Source: Chryseobacterium shigense (lineage in GTDB: Bacteria > Bacteroidota > Bacteroidia > Flavobacteriales > Weeksellaceae). Taken from it: a DNA stretch of 64,000 nt. Under the pieces are notes generated by a model. That model made no database searches. It was not told the origin of the DNA and saw only the letters and a program-made list of their open reading frames with translations. Position 1 is the stretch's first letter. Every line of letters starts with the position of its first letter. The DNA is taken from NCBI RefSeq assembly GCF_900156575.1, contig NZ_FTNY01000006.1, positions 1 through 64,000 of the forward strand, read 5' to 3'. Position numbers and translations under genes: made by a program. Below, one piece after another: positions 51,453 to 59,597 of the stretch.

Positions 51453-51561
51453 GGAAAGATTTATTTTTTTATTAAGTTTTAGTTTTCTTTTAAATAAACA
51501 AAGTTGTAGAACGGAGACCGGCATCCCCTAATATTCATTAAATTTGAGAAAATTAAAAAAA

Positions 51562-53112
51562 ATGAAGCAGAAATTTTCTTTTTTACTTTTTCTTGCCGCA
51601 GTAGGGCTCTTCAACGCTCAGGTTGAAGAGAAAAAATTGGATGATTTGATCCAGAATACTTTAAAAACATTTGACGTACCGGGAATGTCAGTCGGGATCA
51701 TAAAAGATGGAAAAGTGATCTACTCCAAAGGTTTCGGACAACGTTCTTTAACCACAAAACAGCCGATGGATGATAACACATTAGTGGGAATTGCTTCAAA
51801 CTCAAAAGGTTTTACATGTACCGCTTTGGCTATTTTAGCTGATGAAGGAAAGCTGAACTGGGACGATAAAGTTTCAAAATATATTCCTGAATTTCAGATG
51901 TACGATCCGTATGTCTCCCAAAATGTAACCATTAAAGATCTTATCACGCACAGGGCCGGATTAGGCTTAGGGCAGGGGGATCTGATGTTTTTCCCTGAAG
52001 GCGGAGGTCTTACAGTTAATGATATTGTACACAATGTGAGATATCTGAAGCCTGAAAATCCTTTCAGAACGACCTTAGACTATAATAATGTAATGTTCAT
52101 TGTAGCCGGAGAAGTAATCCACAGAATTTCCGGACTGAGCTGGGCAGAATTTATTGAGCAGAGAATCATGAAGCCTGTCGGGATGAATTCAAGCTTTGGA
52201 AGCTACAGTAGAGCCCAAGCGGTATCCAACAAGATTGATGCCCATGCTCCTGTAGATGGTAAAGCCATTGCAGTTCCTCACGACTGGAGCGAAACAGGTA
52301 ATGCAGCAGGAGGAATTATGAGTAATATTAAAGACATGACTGTTTGGGCTGAATTTCTTTTAAATAATTTCACAACGAAAGACGGCAAAAAGCTGGTGTC
52401 AGATAGAAATGTACAGCAATTATGGAGTTTACAGATTCCAGATAGAGTCGCTATGAAAAATCCTTATGATACAAGTTTTTATGGTTACGGATTAGGTTGG
52501 TTTCTAAGTGATGTAAAAGGACACAAGCAAATTCAGCATACCGGAGGTTTAATTGGTACCGTTACTCAGTTTACTCTGATTCCGGATATGAAATTGGGAA
52601 TTGTCGTGCTTACCAACCAGCAGTCCGGAGCAGCGTTCAATACCATTACCAACACTGTAAAAGATTCTTATCTGGGGGTCGCAGACAGAAACTGGCTGAA
52701 AACATATGGCGAAAGAATGTCAAAGGTAAATGCGGAATATGACCAACAGAAAAAAGAAGCTTTTGCAAAATCTGAAGCCTTTAAAAAGGAGAAAAATATT
52801 CAGCCGAAAGCAGAACAATTTGTAGGAAAGTATCATGATCAGTGGTTTGGTGATGTAGAAATTATGCAGCAGGGAAGTACCTACAGAATCTCCTGTAAAA
52901 ATTCACCAAGACTGAAAGGTGCGTTGCTACCGTATTCGAATAATTCATTCATCATTAAATGGGACGACAGAAGTTATGATGCCGATGCCTATATTATTTT
53001 TAAGTATGATGAAACCGGAAAAGCGGAATCTGCCCAATTAAAACCTATTTCTGATGTTACAGACTTTAGTTTTGATTTTGACGATCTGGATCTGAGAAAG
53101 GTAAAAAGCTAA
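51562..53112 (+). CDS. exported serine hydrolase (class C beta-lactamase/esterase family)
   Basis: 516 residues from ATG 51562, the start of a signal peptide (MKQKFSFLLFLAAVGLFNAQ); an upstream in-frame TTG at 51544 is rejected. The active-site Ser motif SNSK (IASNSKGFTCTALAIL; SxxK) and YNNVMF (YxN) place it with penicillin-binding-like beta-lactamases; HTGG near residue 330 is the third motif. A C-terminal DUF3471 domain follows (about 410-516, QFVGKYHDQWFGDVEI). It may be a D-Ala-D-Ala peptidase, esterase or beta-lactamase; substrate not clear. Followed by a terminator. Confidence 0.9.
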   Translation: MKQKFSFLLFLAAVGLFNAQVEEKKLDDLIQNTLKTFDVPGMSVGIIKDGKVIYSKGFGQRSLTTKQPMDDNTLVGIASNSKGFTCTALAILADEGKLNWDDKVSKYIPEFQMYDPYVSQNVTIKDLITHRAGLGLGQGDLMFFPEGGGLTVNDIVHNVRYLKPENPFRTTLDYNNVMFIVAGEVIHRISGLSWAEFIEQRIMKPVGMNSSFGSYSRAQAVSNKIDAHAPVDGKAIAVPHDWSETGNAAGGIMSNIKDMTVWAEFLLNNFTTKDGKKLVSDRNVQQLWSLQIPDRVAMKNPYDTSFYGYGLGWFLSDVKGHKQIQHTGGLIGTVTQFTLIPDMKLGIVVLTNQQSGAAFNTITNTVKDSYLGVADRNWLKTYGERMSKVNAEYDQQKKEAFAKSEAFKKEKNIQPKAEQFVGKYHDQWFGDVEIMQQGSTYRISCKNSPRLKGALLPYSNNSFIIKWDDRSYDADAYIIFKYDETGKAESAQLKPISDVTDFSFDFDDLDLRKVKS

Positions 53113-53136
53113 ATAAAGAAATTGAAAGTAGTCAAT

Positions 53137-53170
53137 AAAAAGAGCTCCGGTATTCCGTGGAGCTCTTTTG
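53137..53170. terminator. bidirectional terminator between convergent genes
   Basis: AGAGCTCC (53141-53148) and GGAGCTCT (53159-53166) with A4 before and T4 after. It can serve the serine hydrolase gene (+) and the lipoprotein fragment (-). Confidence 0.75.
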
Positions 53171-53231
53171 TTTTATGGATGAACGATATGATTAATCTTT
53201 TCTCTATTTCTTTTTTCTGAAGATCATTGAA

Positions 53232-53471
53232 TTAAAGATAAATCGTGTTTTTTCCAGGTTCTGGTTTTATTTTGTCCAGCTTTTGAAAATCTTCAAAAGT
53301 CTGAAAGGGCTCATCACGGGAATATCTCCAGTCACCGGGTTTGGCTTTGGTGAGCTGAACATCATTAAGCGCAACAGTTTCAATATAGGTTTTCTCCTTT
53401 TTTTGACACGAAAAAAAGAGGAGGAGAGGAATCAGATACAAAAAGATAAAATTATATTTTGCCGGGCTCAT
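53232..53471 (-). pseudogene. truncated lipoprotein, possible archaemetzincin N-terminal fragment
   Basis: 79 residues from ATG 53471. Signal with lipobox FFSC, then KTYIETVALNDVQLTKAKPGDW, QTFEDFQKLDKIKPEPGKNT and IYL then TAA. In Bacteroidota, archaemetzincin-type putative metalloproteases have this opening (a KPGEW-like segment, a TFEDY-like segment, then an IYLQP strand) followed by about 200 more residues with the zinc site. Here only the opening remains, and reading past the stop gives F-N-D-L-Q-K-K-E-I-E, which looks like continuation. I therefore call it a truncated gene. It could also be a genuine short lipoprotein. It overlaps sixA by 20 bases. Confidence 0.5.
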
Positions 53472-53928
53472 AAAAGAACAGGAGTTTCTTTTTGGCACCG
53501 TCAAATTCAGACCACGAATTGCAGTCGATCTCAAAACCGGCTACTCCGCAGGTCGGGAAATGAAAAATATCTTCAGAGATGGAATTGGCAAAATTGGAAA
53601 TTCCGTTGTTATGGGAGAACAGGGCTACAGAGCTCACGCTATCATCCAGGTCGTAGATCACAGATTCAAAATTTCTTTCCGAGGGATTATAAAGCTTATC
53701 TTCCGTAGAGACGTTAAGCTGATAGGTTTGATTAAAAATTTTGCACGTATTCAGTGCACGTACCGCGGGACTGGAAACAAAATGATCAATGGAAATATCA
53801 TTGCTTTTCATGAATCTTGACATGTTCATTGCATCTTTTAATCCTTTGTCTGCCAACGGTCTGTCGAAGTCCTCCGTTTCTTCCGGCCAGTCGCTTTTCG
53901 CATGTCTTACGAGGATGAGTTTCTTCAT
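53452..53928 (-). CDS. sixA: SixA-like phosphohistidine phosphatase
   Basis: 158 residues from ATG 53928. Histidine phosphatase motif LVRHAKSDWPEETEDFDRPLADKG (RHG-like, catalytic His), then VSSPAVRALNTC and LFSHNNGISNFANSI (second His). SixA removes phosphate from phosphohistidine in phosphorelay proteins in Escherichia coli. An upstream in-frame ATG at 54018 lies in AT-rich non-coding DNA. The fragment gene at 53232-53471 overlaps its end. Confidence 0.88.
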   Translation of the reverse strand: MKKLILVRHAKSDWPEETEDFDRPLADKGLKDAMNMSRFMKSNDISIDHFVSSPAVRALNTCKIFNQTYQLNVSTEDKLYNPSERNFESVIYDLDDSVSSVALFSHNNGISNFANSISEDIFHFPTCGVAGFEIDCNSWSEFDGAKKKLLFFYEPGKI

Positions 53929-54028
53929 ATTTTCGTTTTTTGGAAGATTAAAATTATAAAAAAAATAATGGAATAAAACATGATTTTTATAAAAAAACTG
54001 CGTTATGAATAAAATCATTAAATTTTAC

Positions 54029-54036
54029 TAAATTTG
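54029..54036 (+). promoter_or_regulatory. -7 promoter box TAAATTTG of ruvX
   Basis: Exact TANNTTTG with only seven bases between box and ruvX ATG (54044). Confidence 0.55.
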
Positions 54037-54043
54037 CACACTT

Positions 54044-54460
54044 ATGGGACAGATCCTTGCAATAGACTACGGAAAGGCACGCTGCGGTATCGCTGCAACA
54101 GACGATATGCAGATTATTGCAAGTGGCCTGGATACCGTTGAAACCCGTTTTTTGATGGAATTTCTGAAGAAGTACTTCACCGAAAACAAAGTGGATGATG
54201 TGGTAGTAGGCCTTCCTACAGATTTGAAAGGAAATGTTTCTGCTGTGGAGACGGATATTTTAAAATTCATTGAAGAATTTCAGAAAGAATTTTCCGGTAT
54301 TCCGGTCCACCGCCTGGATGAAAGATTTACCTCCAAAATGGCTTCTTTTTTTATTTCCCAAAGTGGAAAAAGCAAGAAAAAGAGACAGGAAAAGGGGTTG
54401 ATAGATAAAGTAAGTGCAACTATTATACTGCAGAATTTTTTAGAACAAAGAATACGATGA
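54044..54460 (+). CDS. ruvX: Holliday junction resolvase-like protein RuvX (YqgF)
   Basis: 138 residues, RNase H-like fold. Motifs: LAIDYGKARCGIAATD (first Asp), VVVGLPTDLKGN and RLDERFTSKMA with Glu; IDKVSATIILQNF ends the domain. YqgF acts in ribosome maturation or junction resolution. The ATG is seven bases from a -7 box, so the message is nearly leaderless. It overlaps def by four bases (ATGA). Confidence 0.92.
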   Translation: MGQILAIDYGKARCGIAATDDMQIIASGLDTVETRFLMEFLKKYFTENKVDDVVVGLPTDLKGNVSAVETDILKFIEEFQKEFSGIPVHRLDERFTSKMASFFISQSGKSKKKRQEKGLIDKVSATIILQNFLEQRIR

Positions 54461-55029
54461 TTTTACCGATAAGAGCTTTTGGGGATCCTGTTTTGAGAAA
54501 AGTAGGGAAAGATATAGAAAAAGATTATCCCGGTTTACAGGAACTTATAGATAATATGTTCGAAACGATGTACAGTGCAAACGGTATTGGTCTGGCTGCA
54601 CCGCAGATCGGTCTGGACTTGCGTCTGTTTGTCATTGATGTTACTCCTCTTGCAGAAGACGAAGATTACGAAGATATCAAGGACGAGCTGGCGAACTTTA
54701 AGAAAGTTTTCATTAATGCTACCATTCTTGAAGAATCAGGTGAAGAATGGAAATTCAATGAAGGCTGTCTTTCTATTCCGGATGTAAGAGAAGATGTGAA
54801 AAGAAAGGGAACGATCGTCATTGAATATTATGACGAAAATTTTGTGAAACATACAGAAACTTTTTCCGATATTAGAGCCCGCGTAATTCAGCATGAATAT
54901 GATCATATTGAAGGGGTTTTGTTCACAGACCATTTGAGCGTATTGAAGAAAAAATTAGTAAAAGGTAAGCTGACGAAAATCTCCAATGGAGAGGTAAGCA
55001 TCAGTTACAAAATGAGATTTCCAAAGTAA
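54457..55029 (+). CDS. def: peptide deformylase
   Basis: 190 residues. The three motifs are visible: GIGLAAPQ (43-50), EGCLS (102-106, metal ligand Cys104) and HEYDH (146-150, ligands His146 and His150, catalytic Glu147). It removes formyl from nascent proteins. An acidic insert (PLAEDEDYEDIKDE) follows motif I, common in Bacteroidota. It overlaps ruvX by four bases, so the two are translationally coupled. Confidence 0.96.
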   Translation: MILPIRAFGDPVLRKVGKDIEKDYPGLQELIDNMFETMYSANGIGLAAPQIGLDLRLFVIDVTPLAEDEDYEDIKDELANFKKVFINATILEESGEEWKFNEGCLSIPDVREDVKRKGTIVIEYYDENFVKHTETFSDIRARVIQHEYDHIEGVLFTDHLSVLKKKLVKGKLTKISNGEVSISYKMRFPK

Positions 55030-55108
55030 TTTAAACAAGGATTAAAAAACAAAATAATAAACCGCAAAAAGCCCCGTGCCGATTGCAGAATTTACAAAAA
55101 ATAAAATT

Positions 55109-55666
55109 ATGCTGTTAGAAAAAATAATTTCAATTTCTGGAAAGCCAGGACTTTTCAAATTAGTTTCTCAATTAAGAAACGGTTTTATCATTGAAGATGT
55201 TACGACTAAGAAAAAAGTAAGCATTGGAAACTCCAGTCAGGTGAGTTTATTGGATAATATTGCTATGTTTACATTTGATAAAGAAGTTCCTTTATTCGAG
55301 GTTTTTGAAAATATTGCTAAAAATTATGATTACAAAGAAGCTATTTCCCACAAGTCTTCTGATGATGATCTTAAAGTTTTTATGACGGCGTCTCTTCCTG
55401 ACTACGATACAGACAGAGTATATGCTTCAGACATCAAGAAATTGGCTCAATGGTACAACATTCTTCAGAAAGCCGGATACATCACTCCGGAAAGCTTCGT
55501 AAAAGCAGAGTCTGAAACACTGGATGGTGAACAAGGGGAAGTAAGCATTGATAAAGATGCGCCTAAAAAGGCAGCTCCAAAAGCAGAAAAGCCTGCTCCT
55601 GCAAAAGTAAAAGCAACTTCTGCAGCGAAAGCAGCTCCAAAAAGTACACATACTAAGAAAGGATAA
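55109..55666 (+). CDS. DUF5606-family protein
   Basis: 185 residues from ATG 55109. The DUF5606 domain covers about residues 1-128 (LEKIISISGKPGLFKLVSQL, TTKKKVSIGNSSQVSLLDNI, FMTASLPDYDTDRVYASDIK), followed by an Ala/Lys/Pro-rich disordered tail (DAPKKAAPKAEKPAPAK). Function unknown in the family; conserved in Bacteroidota next to ruvX-def, which suggests a translation or division link. Followed by a strong terminator. Confidence 0.85.
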   Translation: MLLEKIISISGKPGLFKLVSQLRNGFIIEDVTTKKKVSIGNSSQVSLLDNIAMFTFDKEVPLFEVFENIAKNYDYKEAISHKSSDDDLKVFMTASLPDYDTDRVYASDIKKLAQWYNILQKAGYITPESFVKAESETLDGEQGEVSIDKDAPKKAAPKAEKPAPAKVKATSAAKAAPKSTHTKKG

Positions 55667-55689
55667 TCGATCCTGAATGTTACAATATA

Positions 55690-55722
55690 AATCCCTGGCA
55701 GCACTTCTGCCAGGGATTTTTT
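55690..55722 (+). terminator. terminator of the ruvX-def-DUF5606 operon
   Basis: AATCCCTGGCAG (55690-55701) pairs with CTGCCAGGGATT (55707-55718), then T run. Very strong 12-bp stem. Confidence 0.9.
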
Positions 55723-55791
55723 GTCCTTTTATTTAATTACTCCCAATCTTTCATTTCAGGACAAAAGAACTTTATTCATAAAGATTTACCC

Positions 55792-55799
55792 TAAATTTG
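55792..55799 (+). promoter_or_regulatory. -7 promoter box TAAATTTG of mazG
   Basis: Exact TANNTTTG, 24 bases before ATG 55824. A TTG at 55797 lies inside the box, so it cannot start the protein. Confidence 0.55.
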
Positions 55800-55823
55800 C
55801 AATACTTGAATTTTCAAAGACCT

Positions 55824-56591
55824 ATGAATACCAGACAAGAAAAATTAGAAGCTTTCGGAAGATTATTAGACATCATGGATGATTTGCGTGAAAAATGTCC
55901 ATGGGATCAGAAGCAGACCCTCCAATCTCTTCGTCATTTGACCCTTGAAGAAACCTATGAACTATCAGATGCGATTCTGCAGGAGGATTTACAGGAAATC
56001 AAAAAAGAACTCGGTGATGTTTTACTTCATTTGGTGTTTTATTCTAAAATCGGATCTGAAAAAGAAAGTTTCGATATCGCTGATGTCATCAATTCTTTAA
56101 ATGAAAAACTGATTTTCCGCCATCCTCATATTTATGGTGATACGGAGGTTAAGGATGAAGAAGAGGTAAAACAAAACTGGGAAAAGCTGAAACTGAAAGA
56201 AGGCAATACCTCTATTTTGGGGGGTGTTCCGAAAAGTCTTCCAAGTTTGGTGAAGGCCTACAGGATTCAGGATAAAGTAAAAGGAATCGGATTTGAATTC
56301 CATGATGCAGAAGATGCCTGGAAAAAAGTAGATGAAGAGATTCAGGAGTTCCATGAAGAAACCGATTTAGATAAAAAAGAACTGGAACTGGGGGATGTAT
56401 TTTTCTCCCTCATTAATTATGCAAGAATTTCAGGCTTGAATCCTGATTCTGCACTGGAAAGAACGAATTTAAAATTCATCTCAAGATTTCAGAAAATGGA
56501 AAAGCTGGCTGAAGAATCCAAGATCAGTCTGGCCGATATGTCCCTGGAAGAAATGGATGTTTTGTGGGAGAAAGCAAAACGGATGTCATAA
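55824..56591 (+). CDS. mazG: nucleoside triphosphate pyrophosphohydrolase MazG
   Basis: 255 residues from ATG 55824, two MazG repeats. First: CPWDQKQTLQSLRHLTLEETYELSDAI with the EExxE pattern and KKELGDVLLHLVF. Second: DAEDAWKKVDEEIQEFHEE and KKELELGDVFFSLINYARI. It hydrolyses dNTP and NTP to monophosphates and pyrophosphate, cleaning the nucleotide pool. The next gene begins one base after its stop codon. Confidence 0.93.
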   Translation: MNTRQEKLEAFGRLLDIMDDLREKCPWDQKQTLQSLRHLTLEETYELSDAILQEDLQEIKKELGDVLLHLVFYSKIGSEKESFDIADVINSLNEKLIFRHPHIYGDTEVKDEEEVKQNWEKLKLKEGNTSILGGVPKSLPSLVKAYRIQDKVKGIGFEFHDAEDAWKKVDEEIQEFHEETDLDKKELELGDVFFSLINYARISGLNPDSALERTNLKFISRFQKMEKLAEESKISLADMSLEEMDVLWEKAKRMS

Positions 56592-56592
56592 A

Positions 56593-57675
56593 ATGAAGGT
56601 TCAGCATCCCGTACACCATCGGTTTCAGTATCTGCTGGAATTCAAAAAAACAGAAAGGAAATGGCATTTTCCTTTTCTTGCGGCATTCTGTATCGGAAGC
56701 TGCCTGTTTATAGGCTATTTTTTAGGAAAACCCAATTATGGCAGCTTGTCCAGTTTGGGAGCTCTGACTATTTTATACTTTACTTCAGCACCTATCACGC
56801 AGCGGATGATTCATCTGGCGGTCTGTGCTTTCGGGATGATTTTTTCTTTTACCATCAGCCTTTTTTTTAGCTTTAATGTTTATGCGGCTGGGCTTTCTTT
56901 GGGAATTGTTTCTTTTTTAGCTCATTTTATTACCTCCTATTTTAAAATTCCGCCGCCCGGAAATTTTTTCTTTATCATGCTGGCAGCCATGGCGAGTACT
57001 TACCAGTTTGACCTTGAAATGATCCCTGTAAGAGTAGGTCTCGTAGCCATGGGAGCTATATTATCGTGTACCCTGGCTTTTTTGTATTCTGTTTTTATAG
57101 AAAAAGAAGAGGTCTTATCTCTTCCCAGAAGGAGACGTTTTAACAAAAGGCGGTATACCAAATTTGTAGAAAGCAGTATTATCGGTTTTTTTATGATGCA
57201 GACGCTGATTGCAGGACATCTCCTGAAATTTGAAAATACCTATTGGATCTCCATTGCAGCGATAGCCATTATACAGGGACGGAATTTTGAACACGTCCGC
57301 CAAAGGAATATGCACAGAATCCTCGGGACTTTCATTGGAATAGGTTTTGCATGGCTGATCCTGTTGTTTAATCCTGCCAAGATAGAAATGATCATCATGA
57401 TTACGGTCCTGCAATTTATTATAGAACTTCTGATTGTCAGGAATTATGGTTTTGCGGTGATATTTATAACCCCTCTAACGATTCTTTTAACGGAAACCGG
57501 AAGTCTGGTACATCATAACGTTGAAAATCTGATGCATGCAAGGCTTCTGGACACGATTATCGGAAGTTTGATAGGGCTTGCGGCTGGTTTTTTTCTTTAC
57601 CATCAGCAGATTATTAATAACTTAGAGAAAAATATACGGTACTCGTATTTTCAGTTTAAAAAATTAAAAAAATAG
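56593..57675 (+). CDS. FUSC-family inner-membrane protein
   Basis: 360 residues from ATG 56593 (an upstream in-frame ATG at 56557 lies within mazG). About ten hydrophobic segments in two blocks (33-180 and 205-340) separated by the basic stretch SLPRRRRFNKRRYTKF, the layout of the FUSC/aromatic-acid exporter family (YccS, AaeB). Segment EHVRQRNMHRILGTFIGIGF is typical of the second block. Exporter substrate unknown. One base after mazG, same operon. Confidence 0.85.
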   Translation: MKVQHPVHHRFQYLLEFKKTERKWHFPFLAAFCIGSCLFIGYFLGKPNYGSLSSLGALTILYFTSAPITQRMIHLAVCAFGMIFSFTISLFFSFNVYAAGLSLGIVSFLAHFITSYFKIPPPGNFFFIMLAAMASTYQFDLEMIPVRVGLVAMGAILSCTLAFLYSVFIEKEEVLSLPRRRRFNKRRYTKFVESSIIGFFMMQTLIAGHLLKFENTYWISIAAIAIIQGRNFEHVRQRNMHRILGTFIGIGFAWLILLFNPAKIEMIIMITVLQFIIELLIVRNYGFAVIFITPLTILLTETGSLVHHNVENLMHARLLDTIIGSLIGLAAGFFLYHQQIINNLEKNIRYSYFQFKKLKK

Positions 57676-57677
57676 CT

Positions 57678-58562
57678 ATGTTGCGCATTCTTACCCTATC
57701 GGCCTTTTTATTGTGGAGCTGTAATCCAAAAGCTCAGGATTCCCCTAAAACTGATGATTTGAAAGTAGAGTTTTCTTTGCCTAAAAAGCTGAAAGAAGTA
57801 TCCGGGATGGTATTGTCTCAGGATAAAAAGACCATCTGGGCGATTGAAGACCAGGGAAATAAAAATGTAGTGTATGGTCTGGATATGCAGGGGAAACTGG
57901 TAACGGATGTTGTGGTTGATAATGCTGAAAATCACGATTGGGAAGATATCACGAAAGATGAACAGGGAAATATGTACATCGGTGATTTTGGAAATAATGA
58001 TAATAACAGGCAGAATCTGGCTATTTTAAAATTAGACCTAAAAGACGCTTTCCAAAAGGCAACAAAAGCCATACAAACGACAAAATTTCATTATGAAGGA
58101 CAAACCGAGTTTCCACCGAAGAAATCGAACTGGTTGTACGACTGTGAAGCTTTCGTAGAAATGAACGGCAATTTCTACCTTTTCACGAAGAACAGAAGCA
58201 AAGGTTTTGATGGAACTTTCCTGGTATTCCAGGTTCCTAATAAAGAAGGGGATTTTGAAGCCAAATTAATCGGAAAATTAAAACTTGACGGGAAGTACAG
58301 TGATGCTGCGATTACTTCAGCCGCCTTAAACAGTACCCATGACAAAATTGTTTTGCTTACGCACAAGAATATCCATGTGCTTTCAGGATTTACATCGGAT
58401 AATTTCAATTCTTCAAAGGTTGAAAAAATACCATTAAATCATAACTCTCAGAAAGAAGCGATTGTTTTCCTGGATGATAAAACCCTTTTGATTGCTGATG
58501 AAAAAGACAAAGAGACTGGAGGAAATATATATAGATTTGAATTTAACCCTCAGGCTAAATAA
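57678..58562 (+). CDS. lipoprotein with beta-propeller-like repeats
   Basis: 294 residues. Lipobox LLWSC (Cys at about residue 15). The mature part has repeated strands with GNMYIGDFGNNDNNRQNLAI and NHDWEDITKD, similar to SdiA-regulated or YvrE-type propeller lipoproteins. It ends IYRFEFNPQAK. Function unknown; envelope. It follows the FUSC gene by two bases and ends the mazG-FUSC operon. Confidence 0.8.
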   Translation: MLRILTLSAFLLWSCNPKAQDSPKTDDLKVEFSLPKKLKEVSGMVLSQDKKTIWAIEDQGNKNVVYGLDMQGKLVTDVVVDNAENHDWEDITKDEQGNMYIGDFGNNDNNRQNLAILKLDLKDAFQKATKAIQTTKFHYEGQTEFPPKKSNWLYDCEAFVEMNGNFYLFTKNRSKGFDGTFLVFQVPNKEGDFEAKLIGKLKLDGKYSDAAITSAALNSTHDKIVLLTHKNIHVLSGFTSDNFNSSKVEKIPLNHNSQKEAIVFLDDKTLLIADEKDKETGGNIYRFEFNPQAK

Positions 58563-58592
58563 ATAGCAAAAGGGCTAAACTCAAAAATATCT

Positions 58593-59312
58593 TTACGGAG
58601 TCAGATAAGAAATATGAATGTTTCCAGCTGATAATCTGAAATTTTGGGTATAAACACATCGTACCCTGAAGGTATCATCCTTATTAAAATACGTAATGGA
58701 AGACAGGTTGTGGTTCACCGCCAGGGTTCGTTCGCCATGCCCCGTAGAAATGGAGGCCAGTGTTTCCGTTGCCGGAGAAACCTTCTGAATCGATGACTTT
58801 GCTGTTCCTGCTGTATATCCATCACCATTCAGGCTAAGATCATACGTAATATAGGGAACAATGTTGTAATAACCTGGTTTAACCACGGTGAATAATCCCG
58901 TACTGGTATTATACTGCAGATACGTATTGTCTATTTTGTTGCTTACATTATAAATATAGCTCTTCGCATAGCTGTCATGGGTGCTTATTGGGTTACTGCC
59001 GGTACCCGTGTAGCTTCCGGAGCTTGGATTTGTATCCGTTTTATTCCCTACAAATACTACTTTTAAAAAATTCTGAGATTCAATAGTGCCCCATGTAGGG
59101 GCGGTTCCGGCTCCGTTGGACATCAAAACCTCGCCGCGGTTTCCCGAATTTCCTTTGGTTTTGGCATTTCCGCCTACATTAAGGTCTTTAACAACCTGGA
59201 GGCTTCCGTTGACATGTAATGTGTTTTGTGGTGTTGCAGTCTCGATGCCCACCTGTGCGTGTGCATTTAGAGACATGACAAATAATGCCATGTATAATAG
59301 CGTTTTTTTCAT
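58593..59312 (-). CDS. exported surface protein with head-fibre-like repeats
   Basis: 239 residues. Signal peptide about 1-19 (ending NAHAQ). The N half has the Bacteroidota surface-repeat pattern VGIETATPQNTLHVNGSLQV and GNSGNRGEVLMSNGAGTAPTW. The C half (about 100-239) is strand-rich (a C1q/TNF-like jelly roll is possible, unproven). Single gene with its own -7 box on the minus strand. Function unknown. Confidence 0.72.
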   Translation of the reverse strand: MKKTLLYMALFVMSLNAHAQVGIETATPQNTLHVNGSLQVVKDLNVGGNAKTKGNSGNRGEVLMSNGAGTAPTWGTIESQNFLKVVFVGNKTDTNPSSGSYTGTGSNPISTHDSYAKSYIYNVSNKIDNTYLQYNTSTGLFTVVKPGYYNIVPYITYDLSLNGDGYTAGTAKSSIQKVSPATETLASISTGHGERTLAVNHNLSSITYFNKDDTFRVRCVYTQNFRLSAGNIHISYLTP

Positions 59313-59346
59313 CCTATAGTTTTGTTTTTGTTGAAATAATTTAAAA

Positions 59347-59354
59347 CAAATATA
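59347..59354 (-). promoter_or_regulatory. -7 promoter box TATATTTG
   Basis: Exact TANNTTTG on the minus strand, 34 bases before the surface-protein ATG. The rest of the 286-base gap (59313-59597) is AT-rich with no gene that I can see. Confidence 0.5.
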
Positions 59355-59597
59355 TATTCTTTTTAAAACATTGAATTTTTAAAAGATGGACAAACATATA
59401 GTTCTATGGATGTGTTTATTGAAAGTTGTGGAAAATATGAATTCGTTTTATAAAACGTATTTACTTTATTTGTAATGATTTACGAATGAATTGTGCGGAT
59501 TTTTAATTTTCTTTTATATTGATATTTAATGAATAGAGTGAATATTTCTCCACAGTTATGTGTAAAATTTTAAGTATAATCGATAAAACAGATCAAT

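Noticed and set aside
53472..53534. Longer start for the 53.2-kb lipoprotein (ATG 53534)
   Set aside because: It lies inside sixA and would place 21 charged residues before a clear lipoprotein signal.
58593..59312. Phage tail-fibre identity for the 58.6-kb exported protein
   Set aside because: It has a Sec signal peptide and no phage neighbours; the fibre-like repeats also occur in Bacteroidota surface proteins.
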